DNA of 14,496 nucleotides from CAIWXH01 sp964555675 (GCA_964555675.1 CAZKTU010000171.1:1-14496), one strand, 5' to 3'. Positions 1 to 8,104 are shown, counted from the stretch's first letter. Numbers and translations are program-made. Notes: generated by a model from the letters alone, not told the origin.

Positions 1-1322
1 AGCACGCCGTATCCCAGCAGCCCGGCGATCAGCGAGGCGATCAGGATGCCCAGCTTGGCCGCCTCGAGTAGGGCCTGATCGTCGAAGGCCAGGGTGTCGA
101 TGAAGAGCGACATGGTGAAGCCCAGGCCCGCCAGGCAGCCCACGCCGACCATGTGGCGCCAGTTGACCTCGGCCGGCAAGCTGGCAAGGCCCGAGCGCAC
201 AACCAGCCAGCTGGCCAGCAGCAGCCCGATCGGCTTGCCCAACACCAGGCCCAGCACTACGCCCAGAATGACCCGCAGCCCATCCCCCTCGAACCCCGCC
301 AGCGAGATCGCCACGCCGGCATTGGCCAGGGCGAAGATCGGCACGATCCCGAAAGCTACCCAGGGATGCAAGCCGTGCTCGAGGCGCTGCAGCGGCGTCT
401 GCACGCGCTCGCTCAGCTCCTCGAGCTCGCGCACCGCGCTCTGCTGGCGCTCGTCGGTCAGCATCATCCCGCTGGGGCCGGGCGCCGGCTCGCAGGCCTC
501 GAGCAGCCCGCGGGCCTGGCTGAGGAAGGCCGGCCACTCGATCCGGCTGCGGGCCGGGATGGTCAGGGCCACCAGCACGCCGGCGATTGTGGCGTGCACG
601 CCCGACTCGAGGAAGGCCACCCAGACCACCAGCCCGAACAGAGCATAGAGCGCAGCCGCCCTGATCCCGAAGAGGTTCAGCCCGACCAGGATCATCAGGG
701 CCACCATGCCGATCGCGAGGGCGAGCAAGTGGATCTCGCTGGTATAGAAGAGGGCGATCACCAGCACCGCGATCAGGTCGTCGATCACCGCGACCGCCGT
801 CAGGAAGATCTTGAGCGTCCAGGGCACCCGGTCGCCCAGCAGGGCCAGGACGCCCAGGGCGAAGGCGATGTCCGTCGCCATGGGGATGCCCCAGCCGGGC
901 GCCCCCGGCCCGCCCCAGTTGATCGCGGTGTAGATCAGGGCCGGCACGATCACCCCGCCCGCGGCGGCGACCACCGGCAAGAGGGCCTGGCGCGGGTTCG
1001 CCAGCTCACCCACCAGGACCTCACGCTTTAGCTCGAGCCCGACGACGAAGAAGAAGAGCGCCATCAGCCCGTCGTTGATCCAGTGCAGCACGCTCTCGTC
1101 CAGAGCGAAACTGCCCACGCTGAAGGCGATGTGGATCCCCAGCAGACTCTCGTAGAGCCCGCGCAGAGGCGAGTTGGCCAGGAGCAGGGCCAGAAAGGTG
1201 GCTCCCATCAGAGTCAGACCGCCCGCCGTCTGGCTGTGAATGAAGTGCTGCATCGGGTTCAACACCCGCGACAGCGGCGTCTCGCGCCAGTCCTTCGGTA
1301 GTCTTGCGCCAAATTGCGCCAT
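1..1322 (-). CDS. nhaA: Na+/H+ antiporter NhaA, C-terminus cut by window edge
   Basis: Electroneutrality-independent Na+/H+ exchanger of the inner membrane that expels sodium in return for protons and serves pH and salt homeostasis. About 440 codons are visible. The core motifs are present: ATDIAFALG with Asp151 (equivalent of E. coli Asp133), the sodium-site pair VIDDL at Asp181-Asp182 (E. coli Asp163/164), LGKPIG with Lys363 (E. coli Lys300), and GLGFTMSLFI near residue 400. Many hydrophobic segments fit a roughly 12-helix transporter. A polar stretch at residues 258-320 makes it longer than the 388-residue E. coli protein, as in the long NhaA subtype. The ATG at 1322 is preferred over the ATG two codons upstream because AGGAG lies 8 nt before it but only 2 nt before the other. 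It is the last visible gene of the leuB-esterase-LLM-nhaA run, 25 nt after the oxidoreductase stop. The final residues lie outside the window. Confidence 0.96.
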   Translation of the reverse strand, partial: MAQFGARLPKDWRETPLSRVLNPMQHFIHSQTAGGLTLMGATFLALLLANSPLRGLYESLLGIHIAFSVGSFALDESVLHWINDGLMALFFFVVGLELKREVLVGELANPRQALLPVVAAAGGVIVPALIYTAINWGGPGAPGWGIPMATDIAFALGVLALLGDRVPWTLKIFLTAVAVIDDLIAVLVIALFYTSEIHLLALAIGMVALMILVGLNLFGIRAAALYALFGLVVWVAFLESGVHATIAGVLVALTIPARSRIEWPAFLSQARGLLEACEPAPGPSGMMLTDERQQSAVRELEELSERVQTPLQRLEHGLHPWVAFGIVPIFALANAGVAISLAGFEGDGLRVILGVVLGLVLGKPIGLLLASWLVVRSGLASLPAEVNWRHMVGVGCLAGLGFTMSLFIDTLAFDDQALLEAAKLGILIASLIAGLLGYGV

Positions 1323-1330
1323 CAGCATCG

Positions 1331-1335
1331 CTCCT
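1331..1335 (-). promoter_or_regulatory. Ribosome binding site that decides the nhaA start
   Basis: The minus strand reads AGGAG here. Two in-frame ATG codons follow, at 1328 and 1322. The spacing is 2 nt to the first and 8 nt to the second, so translation most likely starts at 1322. The site is inside the 25-nt spacer after the LLM oxidoreductase stop, which fits one polycistronic mRNA. Confidence 0.7.
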
Positions 1336-1347
1336 GAATACGACTGC

Positions 1348-2229
1348 TCACAGCCCGGCCACGGCCGGGATGATCTCGTCCTTAAAGATCTTCAGCGGCG
1401 TCAACTCGTGGACGTTGCGCATGTTGAAGATCGCGTGCTGCACGCCCAATGCTGCTAGCCCACGACAGCGAGCGACGACGTCGGCGGCGCTCTCGCCGCC
1501 CGCACCCAGGTTGACGCCATCGAGGGTGGTCACCTCGATCTGCTCGAACGGCCGGCCGAGCTGCTCGCAATGGCTCTTGAGCACATCGAGCTTCTGGCGC
1601 AGCACGTCGGGGCCAAGGCGGGCGAAGAGGTTGCAGGCGTCGGCGTACTGGGCCACCATGCGCAGGGTCTTCTGCTCGCCCATGCCGCCGATCATGATCG
1701 GAGGATGGGGCTTCTGCAGCGGCATCGGCTGGTTAAGGGTCAGAGCCAGCTGGTTGTGCTTCCCGTTGTAGGGCCCCGGCTCCTTGGTCCACATCTGGTG
1801 AACAATCTGCAGGGCCTCTTCGAGCTGCTCGAAGCGGTCCTTCAGGGCGGGGAATGGCGTGCCCAGGCCGCGGGCCTCCTGCTCGTTCCAGCCGGCGCCG
1901 ATGCCGAGCCAGGCCCGCCCGCCCGAGAGCACGTCGAGAGTGGTGACCGTCTTGGCGAGGATGCCCGGGTAGCGGTAGAAGACGCCGGTGACCAGGGTGC
2001 CCAGGGTCACGCGCTTCGTTACAGCAGCGAGGAAGCTGAGGGCGCTATAGCCCTCGAGCATAGGCTCTTCGGGCTTGCCCACGTGGCTGATCTGAAAGAA
2101 GTGGTCCATCACCCAGAGGCTGCTGAAGCCCGCCTCGTCGGCCACGGCGCCAATCTCGGCCAGACGCGGACCGATCTCCGCGTCGCCGCCCGGCCATGTA
2201 AAGCTCGGGATCTGCAAACCGATCTTCAT
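1348..2229 (-). CDS. LLM-class F420-dependent oxidoreductase
   Basis: A 293-residue luciferase-like TIM-barrel oxidoreductase, expected to use reduced coenzyme F420 (less likely FMN) for hydride transfer to an unknown organic substrate in the cytoplasm. Family marks are the N-terminal MKIGLQIPSF strand, WVMDHF near residue 40, the ALSFLAAVT...LGTLVTG segment, RAWLGIGAGWNEQEARGLG near 130-148, the DRFEQLEEAL helix, and HPPIMIGGMGEQKTLRMVAQYAD near 200. This pattern matches the Rv1855c-type F420 subgroup as I remember it; the substrate cannot be read from sequence. The ATG at 2229 has AGAGGAG 7 nt upstream. It lies 27 nt after the esterase stop and 25 nt before nhaA, so it is probably cotranscribed with both. 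It appears complete. Confidence 0.92.
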   Translation of the reverse strand: MKIGLQIPSFTWPGGDAEIGPRLAEIGAVADEAGFSSLWVMDHFFQISHVGKPEEPMLEGYSALSFLAAVTKRVTLGTLVTGVFYRYPGILAKTVTTLDVLSGGRAWLGIGAGWNEQEARGLGTPFPALKDRFEQLEEALQIVHQMWTKEPGPYNGKHNQLALTLNQPMPLQKPHPPIMIGGMGEQKTLRMVAQYADACNLFARLGPDVLRQKLDVLKSHCEQLGRPFEQIEVTTLDGVNLGAGGESAADVVARCRGLAALGVQHAIFNMRNVHELTPLKIFKDEIIPAVAGL

Positions 2230-2256
2230 CTCGCTGCTCCTCTCGTGGTGCGAGTC

Positions 2257-3096
2257 TTAGCTACCCAGCAAAAAGCGCATCGCCCCCGGAAAGCGCCTGG
2301 CCCAGGCGGCCTCGTTATGGGCGGCGCCCTCCTCGAGGATGTACAGCAAGTCGCGACCCGGCGTGTAGCCCTTGGCCTCGAGCATGAGCGCGACCTGGCT
2401 GGCCAGGGGCATCGACTGGGTCAGCAGGTTGTCCACTGCGGGCTTGTCGTGCGGGCCACGGGCGTACTCGGCGGTGCCCATATCCATGTAGATGCGGCCC
2501 AGGTAAGGCGGCTGGCGCTCGACATATTGCGCAGTACGCCCCCTGGCGAACCAGAGGGCGGGGCTGAAGACACCGGCCAGACCGAAGGCCGTCGGGTATT
2601 TGAAGAAGGCGTAGAGGCTGATCAGCCCCCCCATCGACGATCCGGCGATGCCGCGGGCCCGCCGCGATGGGTCGGCCCGGAAGCTGCTCTCGACCAGGGG
2701 GCGCACCGTATCGAGCAGAAAACGCAGGTAGCGGTCGCCCTTGCCCCCGCCCAGGCGTCGGTCGCGATAAGGGCTGTACTCGTTGCGGCGCTCGTCGCCC
2801 GCGTTGGGCAGCCCGACGATGATCGCCTCGAGGCCCTCGGCGGCGAGAGCGGCCATCGCCTCGTCGACCTGCCACTCGCCGGCGTAGCTGGGAGCCGTAT
2901 CGAAGAGGTTGTTCCCGTCGTGCATGTAGATCACAGGGTAGCGCCGCGTGCCAGCCTCGGCGTACGAGGGCGGCAGCAGCACCAGGACGTCGCGGCTATT
3001 GCCGAGCTGCGGGCTCGCGACCCCCTTCTGGACCAACAGGCCGCCCACCACCGTCGGCTGGTGGGCGACCGTCTCGGCGTACCACTGCCAGCTCAT
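2257..3096 (-). CDS. Alpha/beta-hydrolase, putative esterase (esterase D / enterochelin-esterase-like family)
   Basis: A 279-residue hydrolase of the esterase D/Fes-like family (Pfam PF00756 type), expected to cleave an ester or related bond. Visible features are VLLPPSY near 40, YPVIYMHDGNNLFD at 53-66 (oxyanion-hole strand), the nucleophile elbow G-S-S154-M-G with catalytic Ser154, and the C-terminal GAAHNEAAWARRFP segment carrying the likely catalytic His260. The acid is probably Asp205 or a nearby acidic residue in YMDMGTAE. No signal peptide is seen, so it should be cytoplasmic. Its ATG shares four bases (ATGA) with the leuB stop, which indicates translational coupling to leuB and no room for its own promoter. 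Substrate is unknown; the leuB link is positional only. Confidence 0.9.
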   Translation of the reverse strand: MSWQWYAETVAHQPTVVGGLLVQKGVASPQLGNSRDVLVLLPPSYAEAGTRRYPVIYMHDGNNLFDTAPSYAGEWQVDEAMAALAAEGLEAIIVGLPNAGDERRNEYSPYRDRRLGGGKGDRYLRFLLDTVRPLVESSFRADPSRRARGIAGSSMGGLISLYAFFKYPTAFGLAGVFSPALWFARGRTAQYVERQPPYLGRIYMDMGTAEYARGPHDKPAVDNLLTQSMPLASQVALMLEAKGYTPGRDLLYILEEGAAHNEAAWARRFPGAMRFLLGS

Positions 3097-4210
3097 AGGC
3101 GGCTCGCCACCGCGTCGCCGACCTCGCCGGTGCTGTAGGCGCGCTGGCCGGGGCGGACGATGTCGCCGGTGACCGTGCCGGNNNNNNNNNNNNNNNNNNN
3201 NNNNNNNNNNNNNNNNNNNNNNNNNNNNNNNNNNNNNNNNNNNNNNNNNNNNNNNNNNNNNNNNNNNNNNNNNNNNNNNNNCCGAGCGAGTGGCGCAGCA
3301 GCAGGGCCACGCTCAGGATCGTCGCCAGGGGGTTGGCCTTGCCCTGCCCGGCGATGTCGGGCGCCGAGCCGTGGATAGGCTCGTAGAGTCCGATGCGGCC
3401 CGTGCCGAGCGAGGCCGAGGGCAGCATGCCCATCGAGCCGGCGAGCATACTCGCCTCGTCGGTCAGGATGTCGCCGAACATATTCTCGGTGACGATCACG
3501 TCGAAGTCGGCCGGGCGGCGCAGCAGGTGCATGGCGCAGGCGTCCACCAGCATCCAGTCGAACTGCAGGTCGGCGAACTCCTCGCGCATGACGCGCGTGG
3601 TGACGCTGCGCCAGAGGCGGCTGGTCTCGAGCACATTAGCCTTGTCGACGAGGGTGAGCTTGCCGTTGCGCCCGCGGGCCAGTTCGGCGGCCGCGCGCAC
3701 CACCCGCACCACCTCGGCCTCGGTGTAGATGCAGAGGTCACTGGCCCACTCGCCGGCCTCGTCGCGGTCGCGCTTCTTCTCGCCGAAGTAGATCCCGCCC
3801 GTCAGTTCGCGCACCACCAGCAGATCGACACCCTCGAGGCGCTCGCGGCGCAGGGGCGAGGCGTCGACCAGCAGCGGGTGGATGGTGACCGGGCGCAGGT
3901 TGGCGAAGAGGCCGAGGGCCTTGCGCAGACCCAGGATCCCCTGCTCGGGGCGCACTTTGGCGTTCGGGTCGTCCCACTTGGGCCCGCCCACGGCGCCGAG
4001 CAGCACCGCGTCGGCGGCCTGGCAGAGCTCGACCGTGGCGGCGGGCAGGGCGATGCCCTGCTGGTCGATGGCGATGCCGCCAATAATGCCCTCGCTCAGC
4101 GTAAAGCTATAGCCAAAGCGACGACCCACGGCGCTCAGCACCTTCAGGCCCTCGTCCACCACCTCCGGACCGATCCCGTCACCCTTCAACACTGCAATCG
4201 TGTAGCTCAC
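3093..4210 (-). CDS. leuB: 3-isopropylmalate dehydrogenase, interrupted by an assembly gap
   Basis: NAD-dependent oxidative decarboxylation of 3-isopropylmalate to 2-oxoisocaproate, third step of leucine synthesis, in the cytoplasm. Visible are KGDGIGPEVV at 9-18, substrate-binding arginines Arg96, Arg106 and Arg134 (VVRELTGGIYFG, with Tyr141), Lys190 in VDKANVL, metal ligands Asp223, Asp247 and Asp251 in the FGDILTDEASML signature, and the NAD-loop HGSAPDIAGQGKANP. The GTG at 4210 is chosen because SYTIAVLKGDGIG is the family N-terminus and GAGG lies 5 nt upstream. The 100-N run at 3182-3281 removes a short helix. After it the frame resumes at GTVTGDI and ends AVASRL-TGA. The span is not a multiple of three, so a straight translation is frameshifted after the gap; this is an assembly artefact rather than a mutation. 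First gene of the minus-strand run; no other leu gene is in the window. Confidence 0.95.
3182..3281. other. Assembly gap of exactly 100 N inside leuB
   Basis: Exactly 100 unknown bases, a usual placeholder for a gap of unknown size. Flanking leuB codons demand a missing length of 3k+2 bases: a GGN codon is broken on the left of the gene and an NCC codon on the right. By comparison with the usual LeuB spacing between the RHSL and GxxTxDI motifs, about 17 whole codons are missing, so the true gap is probably near 53 bp. Confidence 0.9.
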
Positions 4211-4229
4211 TGAGACCTCATCAAACAAG

Positions 4230-4249
4230 GGGCGGCCCGTTGGCCGCCC
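4230..4249. promoter_or_regulatory. Perfect GC-rich hairpin in the leuB leader
   Basis: GGGCGGCC and GGCCGCCC form an 8-bp stem around a 4-nt loop. It lies between the divergent leuB and small-protein genes, about 20 nt before the leuB GTG. In leuB mRNA it is followed by CTTGTTTGATGAGG, which then contains the leuB ribosome site; the T-run is too short for a clear terminator. It could be an attenuator stem, a transcript-insulating structure or a protein site. Nothing shows which. Confidence 0.45.
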
Positions 4250-4281
4250 GAGCGCCCATGGTAACGACCTGGTTACTCTTA

Positions 4282-4294
4282 CAACGTATCGTTG
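4282..4294. promoter_or_regulatory. 13-bp palindrome, possible operator
   Basis: CAACG-TAT-CGTTG is a perfect inverted repeat. A second, looser symmetry (GTAAC-6 nt-GTTAC, 4261-4276) lies beside it. Both sit in the 149-nt divergent interval between leuB (minus) and the 74-residue gene (plus), where an operator shared by both directions would be expected. No convincing -35/-10 pair was found on either strand, so this is a candidate only. Confidence 0.3.
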
Positions 4295-4359
4295 ACCCGA
4301 GAAAGACACCTACCCACAGCGGCGAGACCCGGCCCGACGTGCCGCAGAGAGGTAACGCC

Positions 4360-4584
4360 ATGAGCACGCGCAGGGTCGAGTCCTTCCTTCTCCGCATCGT
4401 CGTCCCAGAGGACCAGACTCTGACCCCCGACTGCTGGCGCGGGCGCATCCAGCATATTGCGAGCGGCGCCGAGCTCCAGATTGACGACCTCGCCCAGGCG
4501 ATCGCTTTTATCGCCACACGCCTCGGCCCGCTCAGCGACTACGTGCTCGAGCTGGAAGAAGTGCACGCGTCGCCCGTCGTCTAG
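4360..4584 (+). CDS. Small conserved protein of unknown function (WRG...H..SG type)
   Basis: A 74-residue acidic protein with no signal peptide or membrane segment. The pattern ESFLLRIV, then CWRGRIQHIASG at about residues 25-36, then a hydrophobic IDDLAQAIAFI helix resembles small uncharacterised proteins that I remember from Chloroflexota and Cyanobacteria (FLLRxW...WRGxxEHxxSG...F). Their function is not known to me. The ATG at 4360 is chosen because AGAGAGG ends 7 nt before it; a longer in-frame reading from 4240 would start inside the hairpin region and lacks a ribosome site. It is divergent from leuB and ends 12 nt from the stop of the large regulator on the other strand, with no terminator between. 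The conserved-looking core and good ribosome site make it a likely real gene. Confidence 0.75.
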   Translation: MSTRRVESFLLRIVVPEDQTLTPDCWRGRIQHIASGAELQIDDLAQAIAFIATRLGPLSDYVLELEEVHASPVV

Positions 4585-4596
4585 GCCCCACCCCAC

Positions 4597-7500
4597 CTAG
4601 CCACCCCTGATCCGCTCGTAAATCTCGACCGTCTCCTGGAGCGGCTCCACGCCCAACTCCTGCTCGAGGGCCGCCACACAGCGCGCGTAGAGCCGCAGGG
4701 CGGTGCTGCGCTCGCCGAGGCCGCCATAGGCCTGCATGAGCAGCTGGTAGGCCTCCTCCTGGGCCTGATCATACTCGAGCACACGCCAGGCCAGGCCAAT
4801 CGCCTCGTGGGCGTGGCCGTCTTCGAGCAGCAGCATGCCCAGCCGCAGCGAGGCCTCGGTGAAGAGCAGGCCCAGACGCTCGCGCTCGACGACCGACCAG
4901 TCCTCGTAGAGACAGTCGGGCAGGAAGGTGCCGCCGTAGAGGCCGATGGCGCGCCTGAACGCCGTCACGGCCTCGCCGCGCTGGCCCTTCTGCAGAGCGA
5001 GCCGACCCTCGTCGACCGCCGACGCGAAGTCGGAGGCGTCGTAGCCGTGGTCGCTCTCGACGTTGAAGCCGTAGGTGTCGCCCTGCTGCATCACATAGTA
5101 AGTGGGCGCGCCCTCGGGCCTGGTGGGCTCGATGGCCTTGGTGAGGCGGCTGAGGGTGACGCGCAGGTTGTTGGCGGCGGCCTCGGCCTCGAGGCCGGGC
5201 CAGAGCATATCCATAATCCGGTCGCGCGGCAGCATGCGGCCCCGCTCGACCAGCAGCAGCTGGAGCAGCTGGCGCGCCTTCACACTGCGCCAGTCGCGGT
5301 CGCGGATCTCGACCTCGCCGCGCCAGACCCCGAAAGCGCCCAGGGTGCGCACGTTGAGCTTATATGCGGGGCGGTAGATCAGGCGCTCGAGGGCGCTCTC
5401 GGCGGCGCCGCGCACATTGGTGTGGCGATCCTTGAGCATGGCCTTGAGGGCAGGGTAGGCCGTGGCGGCGCCGAGGTCGCCGAGCAGGCCGGCGATACGG
5501 GCGCGGATGGCCGGGGCCTGGTGGTCGTCGAGCAGGCGCAGCAGCAGGGCCGGGGCGGCGGCGGGCAGTTGGCCTTGCAGCACGGCCCGCACGGCCCGCG
5601 GGGCCAGGCCGAGCTCGAGGGCGGCGCCCACGGCCCCCTCGACGATCGACTGGGGCAGGCCGGGCAGGAAGCTGAAGCCGTTGGCCTCGCAGAGCTCCCA
5701 GCCGGCCCGCACCGCATTGAGGCGCACAGCCTCGGCGCCACGACGCTCGGCCAGCCCGGCCCGGTAGATCTGGGCGGCGGCCAGGAAGAGGCCATCGCCG
5801 CGGCGGGCCATCTCGGCGGTGAGCTCGTCGGCCAGGGCTGCGGCCCGATCGAGCTCGCCGCCCTCGCCGAGGGCCACGAGCAGGTAGAGCTGCAACCACA
5901 GGTCGTGGGTGCCGAGGGCCGGCGGCGCGAGGTCGCCCGAGCTATAGCCGCGGCGGGCGGCGCCATCGCCGCCGACGGCGCGCGACATCCGCACCAGGTC
6001 GAGAGCCACGGCGGCGGCCGCGCCGCCCTGGCCGGTGCGCAGATTGGCGTAAGCCTCGATCACCTGGACCCGGGCGAGCAGGGCTGCGGCGCCGCTGGCG
6101 TTGGCGGCGCTACGCGAGCGGGCCGTGTAGGTCGAGGCCTCGTCGAGGCGACCCTGCTCGACCAGCAGCAGGGCGACGAAGGCGGCGCTGACCCCGATCA
6201 CACTCTCCTGCGAGTAGGCGCTGAGGCGGCGGTGGGCGTCGAGGGCCATGTTGACGGCTTCGGCGATGCGGCCCTGCTGGTAGAGGGCCAGGGCGTGGAG
6301 CAGCAGCAGGTTCTGGTGTAGGCGGTCGTCGCGGTCGACCTGGGGCATCTCGAGGGCCTGGGCCACGGCGGCGACGGCCGACTCGGGGTAGCCCTGCTGG
6401 ACATGGATCGAGGCGACGATCATGGCCAGCAGCCACTGCCAGAAGGGGCTGCGGGGGTGGCGCGAAGCGTGGTGGGCGACGCGCAGGGCGGCGGCGTAGC
6501 GCCCGCGGCTATAGAGCAGGGCGGCGGTCGAGGCCAGGGCTGCGCCGCGAGCCCAGGCGTCGCGCACCCTGTTGGCGGCGTGAACGGCCCTGACACAGAC
6601 ATCGGCGAAGTCGGCCGGCCGATCCTCCCAGAAGATCAGGGCGGCCATATCGCTGAGGGCGCGCAGCTCGCGCTGGTGATTGCCCTGGAGCTTATAGAGT
6701 TCGGCGGCCTGGCTGATCGCCTGGAGGGCCTGATCGCGCGCGGCGGCGGCGAGGCTCCAGCCCCACATATGCAGCAGCTCGGGGTCGCTCTCGCGGCGCG
6801 CGGCGGGCAGGGCCTCGAGCCAGGCGCGGATACTATCGCGCTGAGGCGTATCGATCAGGGGCCAGGCCTGGCGGCGCAGGGCCCCGGCCAGGGCCTCGTC
6901 GTCGCCGGCGGCCGAGTAGTGGGCCATGGCCGCCTCGAGCAGGCCGCGGCGCTCGAAGGCCTCGCCGTAGCGCAGGTGCAGGGCGGCCATAGCCTGGTGG
7001 CCGAGCTGCTGCTCGGCGCGCTCGCGCAGCAGGCGCCCCCAGAGGGGATGGAAGCGGTAGATCGCCGACCTGGAGTCGCCCGACTCGACCTCGGAGATCG
7101 GCAGGCCCATCTGCAGACTGCGCTCGATCAGCTCGCTGGCCCCGCTGTGGCCCAGCACCTCGCCGACCAGGTCGACGCTGAGCTGATCGGTCAGGGCGGC
7201 CCGAGCCAGGAAGTCGAGCAGGTCGGCCGGCAGGCCGGCGAGAACCTCGGAGGCGAGGTAGTCGAAGAGGCTGCGCTGGCTGCTGTCGAGGGTCTGGAGG
7301 TAGTGCCAGCGCTGTTCGGGGGCCTGACGGGCGAGGGCCCGCGCCGCGAGCTGGACACTCAGCACCCAGCCCTCGGTGCGCTCGAGCAGCAGATCCAGCT
7401 CCTCGACGCTGAGCATGACGCCGACCCTGGCGACGAGCTCGGCGGCCTCGGCCTTGGTGAGCGAGAGATCGCCCCGCTCGACCTCGACCAGCAGGCCCTC

Positions 7501-8088
7501 GGCGCGCATCCGGTGCAGGGGCGCGACATCGATCGGACGGCGCGAGGCCACGACCACGTGCAGGGCGGGGGGCGCCGCGCGCAGCAGATAGGCCAGGAAC
7601 GCGCCGGTGATCGGGCCATCGGCGATCTGGTGGAAGTCGTCGATAATCAGGAAGGTCGGGGTCGAGAGATTGCTCTGCAGGTCGCTCAGCAGGGCCCCGG
7701 CGACCAGCGGCCAGTCGCGCTCGAGGTCGGCGGCCGAGTGCAGGATGCGCCACGACTCCTCGCCGACCTCGGGCAGGTGGCGCTGGAAGGCGCGCACCAG
7801 GTAGGCCAGCAGCAGGGCCGGCGCGCTATCCTCCGAGTCGAGGCCGAGCCAGGCCACGGCGGCGCCGGTGCGCTCGAGGTCGGCCACCCACTGAGCCAGG
7901 AGCGTCGTCTTGCCGTAGCCGGCGGGCGCAACCACCAGCGTCGCCGGGCGCAGGCGCACCTCGGCCAGCAGAGCCTGGAGGTCCGGGCGCAACAGAGCCT
8001 CGCTACGCGGAGCGGGGGCGGCCAGCTTCAAAGGAAGCATCGCCAGACCGGGGGTTGCAGATTGGTGGGCGGGCAACACCTCTGTCAT
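4597..8088 (-). CDS. Large STAND-ATPase / HEAT / winged-helix-BTAD transcriptional regulator
   Basis: A cytoplasmic 1163-residue regulator. The N-terminal MalT-like ATPase has Walker A APAGYGKTT at about 54-62 and Walker B FLIIDDF near 146-152. A long alpha-helical middle (about 350-850) has MalT/TPR-like repeats, and a HEAT-like stretch follows at about 855-905 (RARIAGLLGDLG...YPALKAML...VRGAAESALERL). From about 909 comes an OmpR-type winged helix (LGAFGVWRGE...ARQLLQLLL...MDMLWPG...AANNLRVTLSRL), then a BTAD domain to the end (YEDWSVVERERL...EEAYQLLMQAY...ALEQELGVEP). In the classic AfsR/SARP order the winged helix is N-terminal; here it is C-terminal. The ATG at 8088 is preferred, with a weak AGAGAG upstream. 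A longer start at 8124 overlaps the kinase end and lacks a ribosome site. It lies 16 nt after the kinase stop, so it is probably cotranscribed with it. DNA target and ligand are unknown. Confidence 0.92.
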   Translation of the reverse strand: MTEVLPAHQSATPGLAMLPLKLAAPAPRSEALLRPDLQALLAEVRLRPATLVVAPAGYGKTTLLAQWVADLERTGAAVAWLGLDSEDSAPALLLAYLVRAFQRHLPEVGEESWRILHSAADLERDWPLVAGALLSDLQSNLSTPTFLIIDDFHQIADGPITGAFLAYLLRAAPPALHVVVASRRPIDVAPLHRMRAEGLLVEVERGDLSLTKAEAAELVARVGVMLSVEELDLLLERTEGWVLSVQLAARALARQAPEQRWHYLQTLDSSQRSLFDYLASEVLAGLPADLLDFLARAALTDQLSVDLVGEVLGHSGASELIERSLQMGLPISEVESGDSRSAIYRFHPLWGRLLRERAEQQLGHQAMAALHLRYGEAFERRGLLEAAMAHYSAAGDDEALAGALRRQAWPLIDTPQRDSIRAWLEALPAARRESDPELLHMWGWSLAAAARDQALQAISQAAELYKLQGNHQRELRALSDMAALIFWEDRPADFADVCVRAVHAANRVRDAWARGAALASTAALLYSRGRYAAALRVAHHASRHPRSPFWQWLLAMIVASIHVQQGYPESAVAAVAQALEMPQVDRDDRLHQNLLLLHALALYQQGRIAEAVNMALDAHRRLSAYSQESVIGVSAAFVALLLVEQGRLDEASTYTARSRSAANASGAAALLARVQVIEAYANLRTGQGGAAAAVALDLVRMSRAVGGDGAARRGYSSGDLAPPALGTHDLWLQLYLLVALGEGGELDRAAALADELTAEMARRGDGLFLAAAQIYRAGLAERRGAEAVRLNAVRAGWELCEANGFSFLPGLPQSIVEGAVGAALELGLAPRAVRAVLQGQLPAAAPALLLRLLDDHQAPAIRARIAGLLGDLGAATAYPALKAMLKDRHTNVRGAAESALERLIYRPAYKLNVRTLGAFGVWRGEVEIRDRDWRSVKARQLLQLLLVERGRMLPRDRIMDMLWPGLEAEAAANNLRVTLSRLTKAIEPTRPEGAPTYYVMQQGDTYGFNVESDHGYDASDFASAVDEGRLALQKGQRGEAVTAFRRAIGLYGGTFLPDCLYEDWSVVERERLGLLFTEASLRLGMLLLEDGHAHEAIGLAWRVLEYDQAQEEAYQLLMQAYGGLGERSTALRLYARCVAALEQELGVEPLQETVEIYERIRGG

Positions 8089-8104
8089 AGAAGTTCTCTC
8101 TGCG

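Noticed and set aside
153..1031. Plus-strand open frame opposite nhaA, rich in Gln, His and Asp
   Set aside because: The minus strand carries nhaA with its ion-site aspartates. The opposite frame is its mirror and resembles no family.
2996..4309. leuB read straight through the N run into the esterase region
   Set aside because: After the Ns the frame is wrong. The true C-terminus GTVTGDI...AVASRL is in another frame and ends at the ATGA overlap at 3093-3096.
4581..4600. CTAGG...CCTAG symmetry between the two convergent stop codons, possible terminator
   Set aside because: Only 5 bp of stem with a 10-nt loop and no T-run on either side. The symmetry comes largely from the two TAG stops.
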